Below, in pieces: positions 38,092 to 50,900 of a stretch of DNA of 64,000 nt. Below the pieces are notes generated by a model. The model saw nothing but the letters and a program-made list of their open reading frames with translations. It made no database searches and was not told the origin of the DNA. Origin of the DNA: Aphrocallistes beatrix (lineage: Eukaryota; Porifera; Hexactinellida; Sceptrulophora; Aphrocallistidae); contig OY725504.1 in assembly GCA_963281255.1 (NCBI GenBank), forward strand, positions 868,001-932,000, in the 5' to 3' direction. The stretch's first letter is position 1; each line of letters starts with the position of its first letter. The translations under genes and the position numbers were made by a program.

Positions 38092-38873
38092 AACAAACAA
38101 TAATCGAGTTTTAATAGTAAGGATATTTTCGGATCTATATGAGAAATTATTTTTTAACTTTTGTTTATAATATTTATATAAAGTAAACAAATTCCCAAAA
38201 TAGGCTAGGTTGAGTAACTCCAGGTGCCTGCAGGGCGACTCTGCTGGCAAAGTGTCCGAAAGCAAGCAAAGCGTGCTTGTATATACATATTTTCACACCT
38301 TTTGTAAAAATTCTTATTTTATGCGAAAGTGAGCCCTCAACGACTACTTTATGCTACTTTATGCTTTCATTTAACTATTTACTCTCTACGAAAATTATGT
38401 TCTGAAATTAGATCGGGATCTTGAATTACTGGACTAGACGTACAATGTGAAATATCTTCTATCACAATTTTTCTTTCAAAATTAGCACTCAAAAAAAAAA
38501 AATCTTCTGCAAATTCGCAATACGTTCAATACCCGACATCTTTTTAATATATCTACGCTTATTAAGAACCGTTGAAAGCAAATCTCTTGCATACATTTAT
38601 TTTACTTTATAAGCATATTTTAAACTAATGCAAATGATTTATCATCATGCCTTTAAAAATAGGATTTTCAGAATCAACGCCCTTGAAAACTAGGTGAACT
38701 GCTGAAGACTGGTCTCAGTAAATTTAAGATTTGCTTACCTCAACATATACTTTTTCAGATGTCAACACTTGTTAACTATGGATTAACAATGATATTAAGT
38801 TGAAAGTTATGAAATTGTTCGACTTTAAATTTTAAACAAATTACAAAAATATGCTAGAGATATGCTACAAATA

Positions 38874-39029
38874 TGCTACATGTGTAGCTACACGTGTAGC
38901 TACATGTGTAGCTACATGTGTAGCTACATGTGTAGCTACATGTGTAGCTACATGTGTAGCTACACGTGTAGCTACATGTGTAGCTACATGTGTAGCTACA
39001 TGTGTAGCTACATGTGTAGCAACATGTGA
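38874..39029. repeat. 12-bp palindromic minisatellite
   Basis: About 13 copies of TAGCTACATGTG, with some units carrying CACGTG instead of CATGTG. The unit contains GTAGCTAC and ACATGT, so the array is its own reverse complement and reads as Cys-Val-Ala-Thr on one strand. Two to three diverged units also occur at 37148-37182. Confidence 0.95.
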
Positions 39030-39618
39030 AATAATAATGCTAGGCATTTACATAGTACATGCTATCATTTATTCGTGTTTGATCGTGTTTGATAGGCAGC
39101 TATGATAAATTAATTCTTTACTTTTGTATTTATAAGTCCCTACGTGCGACAAATCTTAATAACTTAGACAATCCATTCCAAATTTCTAAGTTTGTGAATT
39201 TAACGCAGTGAAATTATCTGTATATAATCGAAAATACGATGTTGGAAATCTACACCCCTAAAACCCCATGTCAACCGTTGGAAGCTAGTCTCTAGCACAT
39301 TCTTCAAAATTCTTCAAAAGGTGTGAAAAGATTAGACATGTTTTCATTGCTATACACTATAATAAACCGTATAAGTTAGTTATGTATTCAGTATTCATAA
39401 CATGACAGTTTATTGTAGTGCCGTACAATGATTTCTATTGTGAGAGTGAAGCAATATATATGGCTTCACTCTCACAGAAAGGTATAAAAAATTGTTTTCC
39501 TTTTTTTTGTAGTGGGGGGGGGGGGTGAATTTCACCTAGATCTTAGAACTTAATCGTAGACTCATCATTTGACACCGAAAACAATTCCTAGCGTTTTAAT
39601 ATATAAGATTAGAACGAG

Positions 39619-39641
39619 TATATATATATATATATATATAT
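39619..39641. repeat. (TA)n microsatellite
   Basis: Eleven or so TA units about 130 bp before TMEM97. Confidence 0.85.
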
Positions 39642-39771
39642 TATTCAATGATTTTTTATTTAATAGTGGGCCCCAGGGTTGATAAAAATAATGAGATTTT
39701 TTTTAAAATTAAAAAAATCGGATTATTTTGATTTAAATCAAACAACCCTGTTTAATACTGAATAGGTTGTG

Positions 39772-40251
39772 ATGTTACCTCGAATCCTCGACTGGTCTTT
39801 TATTTTCATCTTACTGGTGTCTATTGTATTGGCACTCGTATTGGACTTTCAACCATTTTACCCAGACTTCATCCGAGACTCCTTTCTAAAATACATCGTA
39901 GAAGCTTTTTGTGAACATTACAAGAGTACTCTCCTCTGCCTCCCTCCTCCTGTATGGCTCAAAACATTTCTATTTATAGAATTATTATTCCTATTCCCGA
40001 TGTACATCATCGGAACGTATGGGATTTTTATGCGAAGGAATTGGGTGCGTGACCCAATGATCATCATCGGGTTTTACTATCCAACCAGCACCCTTGTCTA
40101 CATGGTGGAGACCTACTACAATGACACTTCTCCTTTGAAGATGGAGCTCATTTACGGGTGTATGCCATTTAACATTATATTTATTTTGATGCTTCTTCGT
40201 TTCTACACCTCTCCACACCCGTATCCTGATACTAAGAGCAAAACAGAATGA
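39772..40251 (+). CDS. TMEM97: TMEM97 / sigma-2 receptor-like EXPERA protein
   Basis: Four-helix membrane protein of the EXPERA fold, known in animals as the sigma-2 receptor and linked to sterol handling in ER and endolysosomes. The ORF has 159 residues, near the usual ~176. Hydrophobic segments lie at ~8-25, ~63-83, ~98-115 and ~128-145. Asp25 in LVLDFQPF and Glu70 in FLFIELLF align with the ligand-pocket acidic residues of human TMEM97 (Asp29 and the Glu of FLFCELVF). The start is the ATG at 39772; the GTG just before is not used. Single exon here, unlike the vertebrate gene. Confidence 0.88.
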   Translation: MLPRILDWSFIFILLVSIVLALVLDFQPFYPDFIRDSFLKYIVEAFCEHYKSTLLCLPPPVWLKTFLFIELLFLFPMYIIGTYGIFMRRNWVRDPMIIIGFYYPTSTLVYMVETYYNDTSPLKMELIYGCMPFNIIFILMLLRFYTSPHPYPDTKSKTE

Positions 40252-41902
40252 AATGGGAAATATTATTTGGATTCAGTGAATTTATAAACCTATGCATTAA
40301 TTTATGTTAATCATGGCAAAAAGATGCCACATTTAACCGTGATTTAGGAAGTTGCCTTTTATCAACAAATATTTGAATGTGGAGTTTAACTGTTGGGATT
40401 AATTAACTGGGAAAATCAGAAATTTGTCATAGTATAGACACCTATACTTTCTTCAATTTATTGAACTTAGAAGATAAATTGGAAGGTAAAATAATTACCA
40501 ATCTCAAACTATAGTGTAACTCAAGAACTCATGATAATGCGGGCATGCCTAATTGGAAATTAGGTACCTAGATTTTCCGAGATGGTTCCGTCCCATCCCG
40601 GAAATTAGGTACCTAGATTTTCCGAGATGGTTCCGTCCCATCCCAGAAATTAGGTAACTAGATTTTCGGAACGGTCCCGTCCCGGAAATTAGGCATGCCC
40701 TGATAATGCATATTCTGCACTCCCTCCCAGAAGTATTCGTACACCCCGATATTCTCCATTCAAATATTTCTAGTGTACTTCTGAAGTCAGTAATATTTAG
40801 TGCGTAGAAATTACTGCAAATATTATAATAAATAAAGTCCACAGAAGGAGAGAAACCAATTCCGAACGAGCGCAGCGAGCGAGTGAAATTTCCTGCGAAA
40901 TTTCTTGCGAACGTTATGGATGCCTGATATTCATAATTCCCAGTGGATTTATACTGAGATACAGGTGCATATATTTCAGATATTATTAGATGTGAACTCA
41001 TCTCTAATCCAGTTTTAGAGGGAATACTTGTATATATGGTAAACTCGACTATTTTCTGGCCTCGTAGCCTTATAAATAGTGCACGTATTCTCCAAGGTTA
41101 AATATTCATTCATGCTAGAAATTCCTTTGCCTATCTGTTATGTCTATTGTAATGTGATTATATATATGTATATACTTATCTTTGTGTCGGTGAGTGGATC
41201 CCACTCAACTCTAATTCTTAGTTAACATGTCGCTTTTACACCTGAATCTATTACAAGGGCTGTAGAAACAGCTGTAATTTACGCGGCTATATAAATTGAT
41301 CCTGTTTCACCGATTTACAAAACTGTAACTTTTAAAACGAATTTCTAGCTTTTAATACCAAGCAAAAGATTGAATTAACATCTGTTAACCTCATTCGAGT
41401 CATTACATGCTGATCATTTAGACTTTCAAGAGGTAATTATACTCATTCCTTAATACTATACACATATTTAATTAGATAGAGTTATCATGATTAGTCACTA
41501 TATACACTGAGTTTAATATCAACCAAATTTACAGAAATGTTATGTGTGTAGTGCGATTGTCAATTACCGTCAGTTATGGCACAGAATGACCTGCGAAACT
41601 TCCTGTGTGAAACCATTAGAAGTTAATATACACGATTATTGACTATTATAATATCTTATTAAGCATTATCATACAAATAATGTAATTCATTTGGTCTACG
41701 ATCCTAAGTTCTAATACTGTGTCGCTGTGCCATATCCCATTTCTGGACTTCCTCTTTGAAGCTGTGCATTCCTGGTCTGTACTTCGCTGAGAGAGGGACT
41801 AGCCACTGCAGACTATCACTATAAAACTGCGGATTTATTCAATCGCTTTATAATACTTTAGAATTTGACATAGAATTTATAGAATTTGAGTTTGAATAAA
41901 AG
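40252..41902. other. Intergenic region TMEM97 to DENND4
   Basis: AT-rich DNA with one Mutator-like MITE (40541-40700) and a short GC-richer palindromic patch at 40863-40915. No gene recognised. Confidence 0.6.
40541..40700. mobile_element. Mutator-like MITE with perfect 9-bp duplication
   Basis: Ends GGGCATGCCTAATT and its complement. TGATAATGC occurs on both sides (40532-40540 and 40701-40709). The interior holds three tandem modules around ATTAGGTACCTAGATTTTCC. Same family as 26926-27554, without the pentamer array. Confidence 0.88.
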
Positions 41903-44900
41903 ATGGAGACGGACTCAGCTCGAGTGGCCGACTATTTCGTAATCTGCGGTCTGAACGCAAACAGCCGGCATATGGGTGTCAGTAACGGATGTGAGCAGGT
42001 GTTAGAAGGACATTCTGTTTCCACACTGGAATATGTCACAGACATCACTGCTATCAAAGTCGAAGACAAGATTCCCGCTGAGTATATTGTACGCTCTAAC
42101 ACAGTCGGAGGGAATAGAGCCGAATTTAACGTCACAAATCTCCCGAAAATGAATCAAACAAATTTCTATCTTTGTTTTAAGAAGAGTCGAGACACAGATG
42201 GACCTTTGAGTCCTATTGCGGAGATAAGGTATGAACTCACTCCTTTCAAACTAGATGTTTGATTTGGACGTTTAAACTTCGATTATAATTGGCCTCACTC
42301 ACTAGGACAGGTCAAAGCTAATTACCGAATCGTTGTTTCATGAAATTTTGTAGATTGTGAACTGTTTTCACTTAAATTCTAAACCGTAAAGTTGAATTTA
42401 TTCCGGATTGTAGCATTATTTAATGACAAATTCCATGAATCCTGAGTAGTTACGCTTCCTGGCACATTTATGTGAAGAAAACCCCAGCGTTTATTCGATT
42501 TACTTAGCTCGGCTATGTAGGAAATAAACCAGGATACAGAACTTTTAAATATAACGGGTGATCGTATATAAGGTATACGTATTTCCATTTTAAAATCCAT
42601 TACCTTCCTAGAGTATTTCATTCCGAGACATCGTTGCCTCGAGATTTCAGACTGGTCGAGTGGAATAACTCAAAGAAACCGGTTAATTTCGGTTCTACAA
42701 TCGGCAAGGATCTCTATCTCGGCTACAGGACCACGATTCTACACGCCCATACGGTGGCCATCACAGACCTGGCATTGATCAGCGCCGACAAGGTGAGTCT
42801 ACCATAGATTTACTCAATAATTCCTCATTGATATAGGATATAGGATATGTGGGAGATGTTATGCCTACTAACTGATTGAACTCCTCTGCTATTTCACCTG
42901 CGCTGTCTGCGTCTCGTAGCCGGAAAGGGAACATTTATTATTATTGTCGAACTGCCGAATTTGGTTGTGTTATGTGCTATTCTCATGAAATCTTAAAATC
43001 GTACAATAGAATCTAATGCGATTTTAAAAGGTACCGTACCTGGTCAACTTCTCGTTCTCTCCACATAGAGTACTGTAACATGGCAATTGAGGAGTTCCAT
43101 CTTTGTCCTTACCTCGTCTCCCCGTCAGATGACACGGCGTTTTCATTTGGAAAAGTCTTGGGGCATCTCTCTACCTGATCTGATTGTCTGTAACACTGTG
43201 CATGAGAATGCTTTCTTTGTACGCATGTTCGAAGTATGCACCTATGAAACTGGAGTCTAAAATTGATCGAAATCTACATTGAAACTATTTCCTGAGATCA
43301 TTGTGTGAAAACTGGAATAGGAAAAGTGAATTAACACCTAATTATCAACATGTGATGAATTTCGTATCAGAGTTTACATTTCTTAGAGCTGGTTAGGAAT
43401 CCTAATTGTGCAGTATTTTCTCTTTATGTGTCAGCTGATCGCATAATTATTCAAAAATGGGATACAACCAATCTACGCTATAACGATTAATGTTTAATTA
43501 CCCGATTTCGTAGTCTTTTTATTTCAACTTTTAAGTGCTGACTGTTGTGACATGTACTAACTCAGTGGTTTATTTATCGTGCATGTGTTGCGTCTAGACT
43601 GACTCTACTTTATAATCTTCAATTGATTCGGATTAAATTAAAATTAAAATATTTAACCTCATTACTCATTATTACACTTTAGCTTTTAAAAGTTTAAAAT
43701 TCATTTAATTAAATCCAAATCCTTAATTAAGTTTGTTTGTGACAGAATTCTTATTTACAAATTCGATTATAAGCGAATTAGATGAAATTCTCTTTTTCGC
43801 GAATTGCTCATTTTAAAGGCATCAAGTTATTTCAGTTGTATTTCATGAGAACTTTATTTATAGTTAAAACATTATTAATATTTTACTTTAACTGACTGTC
43901 AAATTACTTCAATTGCTTTTGATTTTTGGAGTGTGAGAAGTTATAAATGTTTGAAGGAGGGGTTCTCTTTATACATGTCTCATCTCTCACTTATATTTAA
44001 TAGGGCGAGACTCCACCTCCTGGATTTAAACGGCTGAAGAAAAATTTAACCAACAACAGACTTACAGTGAGTTCTTCTGAATTGTAAATTCATAATTTGA
44101 TGCGATTTGTTATTCTAAAAAACCGAATGTTATTCTACAGAAATCCAAAGTTCACCTTTGCTATAAGCTAGCTATGCCCAAGCCAAAGGCAGTGTTCTAT
44201 TCTCCTGGTAAGTTAGCTAATTTGATAATCTTTGTTTAAGTTTGGTTAATATTTGTCTCAATTCATGGAAGTTAAATCGAATGATTGTTCAGTGATCATG
44301 CGTTCTAATATTGTATTCGTAATTACTCTGAGAATACACGTATGAACTTGTGTCAGCAACTGAATATTTGTGGTAGACTATTAACATTTGAAATCATATG
44401 GCTATTCAATTCATTCTCTATCAATTTCAGATAAGAAGCTAGATTTCTAGCTTATTAGAATTGATCGTACATTACAAGTTCGGAATATTTCGATAAATTG
44501 AGGAGAAAAGGTCAAAAATTTCTTTATAAGTTTTTTATCTATCCCCGTTGAATCATTATATTTCCATGATTCAATTGTTACAGTTCGATAGATCGTATAA
44601 ACAGCTGAGTAATGTAAGCATATTCCATGGAATGTATTCTCTTCCTCATAGAATGAAATTCCCAGTTACAAACAATGTTATAATTTTACATTGCGTTGAT
44701 GTATACTAATTATTGTAAAATGCTATCATCCAGATCTTTTTCACCTGATTTAATCAATGCATAAATGGGTAATTGAGTTCCCAATACATTCAAATCTCTT
44801 TACATCATTTCAGCTGTTGAATACCTGTGCGTGTATCATCATATCACAAATATGTAGTTTTCTTCCTACCTGTAAATCCTGAATGAATATTTATAATGTA

Positions 44901-47900
44901 ATGTTATAGTTGATAATAATAACAATATGGCAAGATGCTGTGGATTTTTGGGTATATGCAGCTGCTGATTGTACACTAACCAGTGGAGAGCAGTAGGTAC
45001 ACATTCAATTAAATAACCAGTTTGTACTTATGCTATCTCATGCTTTCATATTCGATCCATTTGGTGGTTTCCATTTCTCGATTTTTTAACTGATACGGTC
45101 TATCCCAACCTTAACTGAGAGATCTCCATAGTGCTTTAATTCTCCATTCGTGTTGCGTTCATCTCAGTTACCTTTGTTATGTATTTTACTGACACCAAAG
45201 TAAGAATTATATTAGCGAAATGTCGAGCAATGACAGTAACGGCGATATTCCTGAAGAATTCCTGCAAGAAAGTTTCGGAGAACGTATTTGGGGTCTGACG
45301 GAAATGTTCCCTGATTCGATGCATCGAGCCGCCGGTAAAATCACGCAGGGTCTAACTTTCTCTTGGAAATTCACTCGCAAATCTCTCTGGATCTTGAGCA
45401 CCAGCTTCTCAGTGGCTATTCTACCACTGATCATTGTCCAGCAGAGAATGGCGCTGGAAGATATGATGAATGAACAGAAAAAACAAGGATTGTTTGGCCC
45501 TACTCCTCTCAATCAAGAGGCGATCTCCACTTAATATGCATAAAAACTGCTTATCAAATTATTAGTATGTGTAATTCCAATTAAAGGAAAATATATCAAT
45601 TATTGTGCGAATCACTTTCTATCACATCAGTTTTACGAGTGCTGACAACTAACTTAAGATTGCCCAACACCAAATCATTTCTTATTTTGGAATAGTTGTA
45701 ATTGTCATAACGGAGATTAAAGATTAATTTTTTGTGGAGATTAGACTAGGTGTAATTTCAATTGTTTATTTTGGCTTTCAGTTCATATTGCGTGCTAATG
45801 TATATTATATGAACTCTTTTAGGGATTCTCAGCTATTATCCGACGAAAGAATACTTTAATGACCCGTTAGACAGGAATATCCTCAGTTTCTGCATGCCCG
45901 CAGGTGTTAGTATAGAGGTGTTTGACCAGGACATGCTATGCCCCCTACCCACTTCTGCCAACTTCGTCTTCACAAGAGAGGACGGGATTAAAGTTAGTAA
46001 GATAGACTTGAATAGCTGAGTGAAGAAGCTTAATGTTGAACTATTCGACCAGTTTTTTTTAAGGTTGAAACCTTGGTGTTAACCAACGAAGAAATGTGAA
46101 CCTAACAATGTGTCAAAAAAATCGTAACCCAAACTCCCAAAAATGGTGTAATTTTTACACCAAAATCGCCCTTAAAAACATATGTATTCGACTGCACTTC
46201 CCTCTACCTCCAATCATAGGCGTAACTCCAGGGGTGGCAGGGGTAGCGTGCCACCCCAGACCTAAATGTTGGGTGGCATGCCACATTTGCTTGATATATG
46301 TTTACAAATCTCGGCACCCCAGTTAACCATGAAAAAATCAAAATAGTTACGCCTATGCCTCCAATAGTTTCTCTTTTCCTGTAATCAGCTTCATTTCGTA
46401 ACTTATACATACAAATATCTATTTAAGACTGCTATACACTTCTTTAGAGTTACGGAGTAGCTGTTACACTGTATGAGCCTGTCCCAGATGAACTCAGACA
46501 ATCTGACATGTTCAAATCTCTCAACGTAGACCCTCGCACCAAGGTTAGTTGTAACTTCACACAACTCTAAATAGCACAGCTAGAGATGAATATAATATAT
46601 AATACCATCTTATAGCCCGTACTGTACATGAGCAAAGCTATTGTGATTACAGCGAAATGGCCGTTCTTCGATGCTTTCAGAACATTCTTAACTACTTTAT
46701 ACAGAATATCGATCTCTAAGTCTCCGCTACCCCTTGAAAGGTATGTTGATAATGTAAGTAATGACAGTAAGAAAATGATGAAGTTAGAAAGCTTGTATAT
46801 TTTCAGGGTTGATTATCCTTCAGTTATTCCTCTTTTGCTATCAGATACAGCTATTCTATTTAAGAACTGAACTCAATTAGATATATCTATAACTTCATGC
46901 GAGAAGTACCTTTCCCGAAGCCAGATGGATCTAGAGTATTGATGCAGGTAACTCTTCTTCTTCTTTAACATTACAATGGTACGGAGGGTACAAAAACACC
47001 GTACCACTTTCACTTTTTCGGATGTGAGCAGCGTATGTTATCTGGTTTTAATATAGATAGGACCGGAGAGTATTCAATTCTCACCACCAGTCAACACTCT
47101 CATGCCTCTTAAGTAAGTTCCTGTAATCCTGATCTCATGATGGATATAGGTTAGAATGGCGTGTCATAGTCTTACATTACATACTTGCTCTATAGCACTG
47201 CACCATTCCATACACTGCTGCAGTATCTCAACCCGAAGAACGTGATCACGTTACTACACCTGGTACTATTGGAGCAGCGCATTGTGCTATTATCTTCTGT
47301 CCAGTCCACACTCATCTCAGTAGCTGAATCGATTCAATGTGTGAGCTTTTAGTCTGCCAACTTACACAATTTTTCTCTAAGCTCATCTTATCTTATGATT
47401 CTCCTTATCTAATTACATTAATTTCATGATTCAATCTTCTAAACTTATCTTCTTAAATTACATTTTTTAGCTGCTCTACCCGTTTGAATGGCAGACTCCA
47501 TACATCCCTTATATCCTCGACACAATGACAGATATGTTGGATGCTCCTGTTCCTTTTATATTCGGTGATTATCTTTAAAGCACTCTTAATATGCATTATT
47601 TTTTGAGATAATGATCGTGACACGTGTATTTACTGCAGGTATTCATGCGCTGGACTTTGACGTCATGCCTCATGTGAATGACCCAACGAGCGAAGTCAGC
47701 TTTATAGACTTGGATTCTGACTTTATCTATGAGTGAGTGAATGGTTGGATATTTACTCGATTAATGCTGTGAAATTATTGATCTATATAGTTAATACTAT
47801 TATATATTGTTTTCCTCAGAGGAATTTCACCAAAAGAAATGACCAGATTAGCTCTACCAAAGGTATAGTCCACTGAATGTCCTCTCCCCTCTTCTCTCTA

Positions 47901-50900
47901 TCAATGAATTTTATTATAATTTGCTTAGGGACCGAGTAAGACACTTCGAAGACGACTCACTGAAATTAGACAGACCATCATCGGTAGTTTTCTAAACACT
48001 TCATAATGTTTGTTAGTTAGATGTGTAGATATGATCGATTACGTGTCTGTAGAGATGGGATTATCAGCAGATGACCTAGCAGTAGATTTAGCTCCTATTA
48101 ACGTCACGAACCGCTTAGAAGAAGAACTTGTAAGTGAAACGAGAGCACGTTGTAAAGCACTATTACACCTAGTTAACATTGAACGCATCATTTGCTGATA
48201 TGCTTATGTCTAATCGCATTCTCTAAGTCATTATGGTAAATTTTTCAATTAGACAGTATTGTGTGGCGAAACGTCAATTAATATGGATTCATTTTCTATA
48301 TTCGTTGATTACACGTTTGTACTTGTTTTAAGTTCAAGTTTAAATTAACTTAAATGCAGCGGAGATTGCTGAATTAAGAATTTTCCGGTTGCATTTTTTT
48401 TGTAATATTCCTAATTTCACAATTATCTATGCACAAACTACTTTAGTAGACTAAAACTACTTTGTTGATGCAGTCAAATGTGCTAGGTAGGATTCGTTCA
48501 CTTATTTAGAGTGAGGAAACCCAGGCTGTTGATTTTTATTATTTACAAATACCTAAAAATCTATTCAAATTCTAGTTTTTCTTCTCAGAATTTGAATTTT
48601 ACAGCTTCCAACTACAAATCGTTTTGAATAGCGATGATTCACTATGTCTTAAAGTTTAATTGGAATCTTAAAATTTCAATCCTCTATTTTTTCTTACCAT
48701 TTACGTAAATACGTGATTTTTAGTTCTAATCTAAAAATATTTCATTTTGTTGATAAATACGCACATCCTACAATTACACAATCTGTGGTTGAAGTATTAA
48801 TTAAATTGTGATAACTAGCTCTAGAAATATTGGGTAACAATTTGATGCAAGAATTTAACACTTCTTTATTTCTAATCATAAAATTTACCAACAACTATCC
48901 AAGTTATGGAACCTTCTTTACAACAGAATTAACATAAAACATGGTCTCCTATATCCCCGAAGGATTCTCATGCAAGTTTCTCAGCTGTCCAATTTAAAAG
49001 TTATTTGTTCTCACAGGCACGCTTCGATCTATTAATTCAGGACGCAGTGTTGAGGTTTATGATTCAACTGTTCAACCAATACAGGCATTGCCTTATTAAA
49101 CCCTTATCTGTCACTATTGACCACAATGAGTGCTTCAATCGAAAAGGTAATTCAGCTGATAATGATTGTGCAAATTGATTAGATTCCTCGAATGTTTGAT
49201 CTTTATCTCTGTTCGTATTTAGAGTTTCTTCAAACAGTTCCGAAAATAGAGAGGAACTTTTATGTGGAGTTTTTTGAAACTCAGATGTTTCAGAAATTCA
49301 TACAGGATTGCTTTACACTTGCGGATAATAAGCTGAATTTTTTTGATACTTGCATTAAGAAGGTTGGACTCTCATAACTACTAAATGCATGCTATTAACT
49401 AGTTTCATTTCGATTTATTTTACAGATAAATTCTGGTGAAGGCAGAGAACCCTTGATTGAATACTTTCCATTACAGTGAGTGTGATTGGATAATCTGGTT
49501 AGAGCGAGTTTAAAATAGTTTTTATTTTTATCATTCCTAGCCCAGACGCAGTGATTACTACGAATCAAGCTAGTACTGTAGGATTGCCACCAGATGTAAC
49601 TTACAGGTATGTGACTCTGATGTCTTCAAATATGCTTTGTAATCTTGAGTAGAGTCGGTAAACGAAAATATTTATAATTATCTTCTGCGACTATCGAAAC
49701 CTGTGATCTTAAGTACTGTTTTGATATAAATTATTCATGATTGTAGCTATAACACCTTCCCCAACTTGGACATGGATCTGTTTCCAGAAGATGTCGATCC
49801 ACAAATAGACAAAACCAAGACAAACTTCTCTCAGCAGTTGGACATAACACGAGTTCTTAAAGTAAGCGAACAAAATTAGTTGTTTTCTTCTATTTGGGAT
49901 ATTAATAACAGCATTATTATTGTTAATTTTAATATTGTTAGGACGCAACTAAGTACAAATTGGATCCTTTCAAATGGCCGAAGTAAGTTCAAATCCTTTC
50001 CAGCGGTTTTCAACCTTTTTGGCTGTGGTCCCCTCCTATTAACCGTAATGTGGACCCCCCTGATATCTTCTGTAAACCACTGGGGGGACCATGGACCCCA
50101 GGTTGGGAACCGCTGCCATACTCCAACCCATGATGAGATGTACAATGGATTAACACGATGTCTGTTAGGTTCTTGTTAGGGCAATGCTACTCTCTATGGT
50201 TCCTCTACCTCCCAACCTTCATACAGGACAAGTCCAGCAGTGAGCAGATTCACATCGGGAATGAGTGTCTCTTGGTAGGCTGTGTTCTTATTATATTTAT
50301 CAATTACTTTTTGCTATTCTGAGCTTAAATAACTAATATGTTTGTTTTAGCTCTTAGAGGCAATTCGTAGTAAAGATGTTCTTGTCACAGATGAGGTAAG
50401 TACGAAGACTCAATTGAAACGTGTTTGAAACGCATTTTTAAACAAAAAAAACTAACAAACAGAACCCTAGCGTTTAATATATAAGGTTTATCGTTTAGGT
50501 GGCATACCGGAAGCTAATGGAACTTGGATCAGAACAAAAAGACTTGGATCTCGTAACTCATGTTAGTTCAGTTCAATACTTATGCAGTAAATAATGCATA
50601 GCGATAGCAGCTGTAATTCATTTGTAATATTGTTGTTCAGATCTGGAAAGAAATGGAGAGAGCACACCTAGGTTCAACGAGCAACCTCTTTACTCTCTAC
50701 AACAAAGTGAGTTGTATTTTAAGATTTTTAGATATAAATAATTTTAAAAAACTTGCCAGGATTTATGTGTATTGGACTTTTGTTAGGCTTTAGACAACTG
50801 TTACAAACGTCGAGCTGAAGTCCGATGGAAGAAATCCATAATCGCGATTCAGTTCTGTATCTCTCTCCTCAACTCCGTTACGATCATGGGCGGATCTCCT

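Larger units (their letters stand above)
36985..39310. repeat. Composite repeat block with ~130-175-bp direct units
   Basis: Units beginning near AAACAAATTACAAAA recur at about 36987, 37119, 37292 and 37433, with outlying copies near 38185 and 38834. They share GGTTGACATGGGGTTTT and AGGAGTGTAGATTTCGAATA. A reverse-oriented piece closes the block at 39240-39300. Inside, 37505-37560 and 38235-38285 form a rough inverted pair (ACAAGCGCGCTTCGCTTGCTT / AAGCAAGCAAAGCGTGCTTGT). No coding capacity seen. Confidence 0.75.
36826..39771. other. Gene-free repeat-rich region
   Basis: Nearly 3 kb with no recognised gene. Most is the composite repeat at 36985-39310. The remainder holds a poly-G run near 39515 and a (TA)n tract before TMEM97. 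Confidence 0.6.

Noticed and set aside
38851..39105. Cys-Val-Ala-Thr repeat ORFs on both strands; also considered as a CRISPR-like array
   Set aside because: A palindromic 12-mer with no unique spacers in a eukaryotic genome; a minisatellite.
46096..46410. ORFs containing ACHPRPKCWVACH-like sequence
   Set aside because: They read through the 46215-46357 MITE; no real gene.
49876..50179. ORFs on both strands across the DENND4 intron at 50 kb
   Set aside because: They cover a hAT-like MITE and intron sequence and lack protein-like composition.
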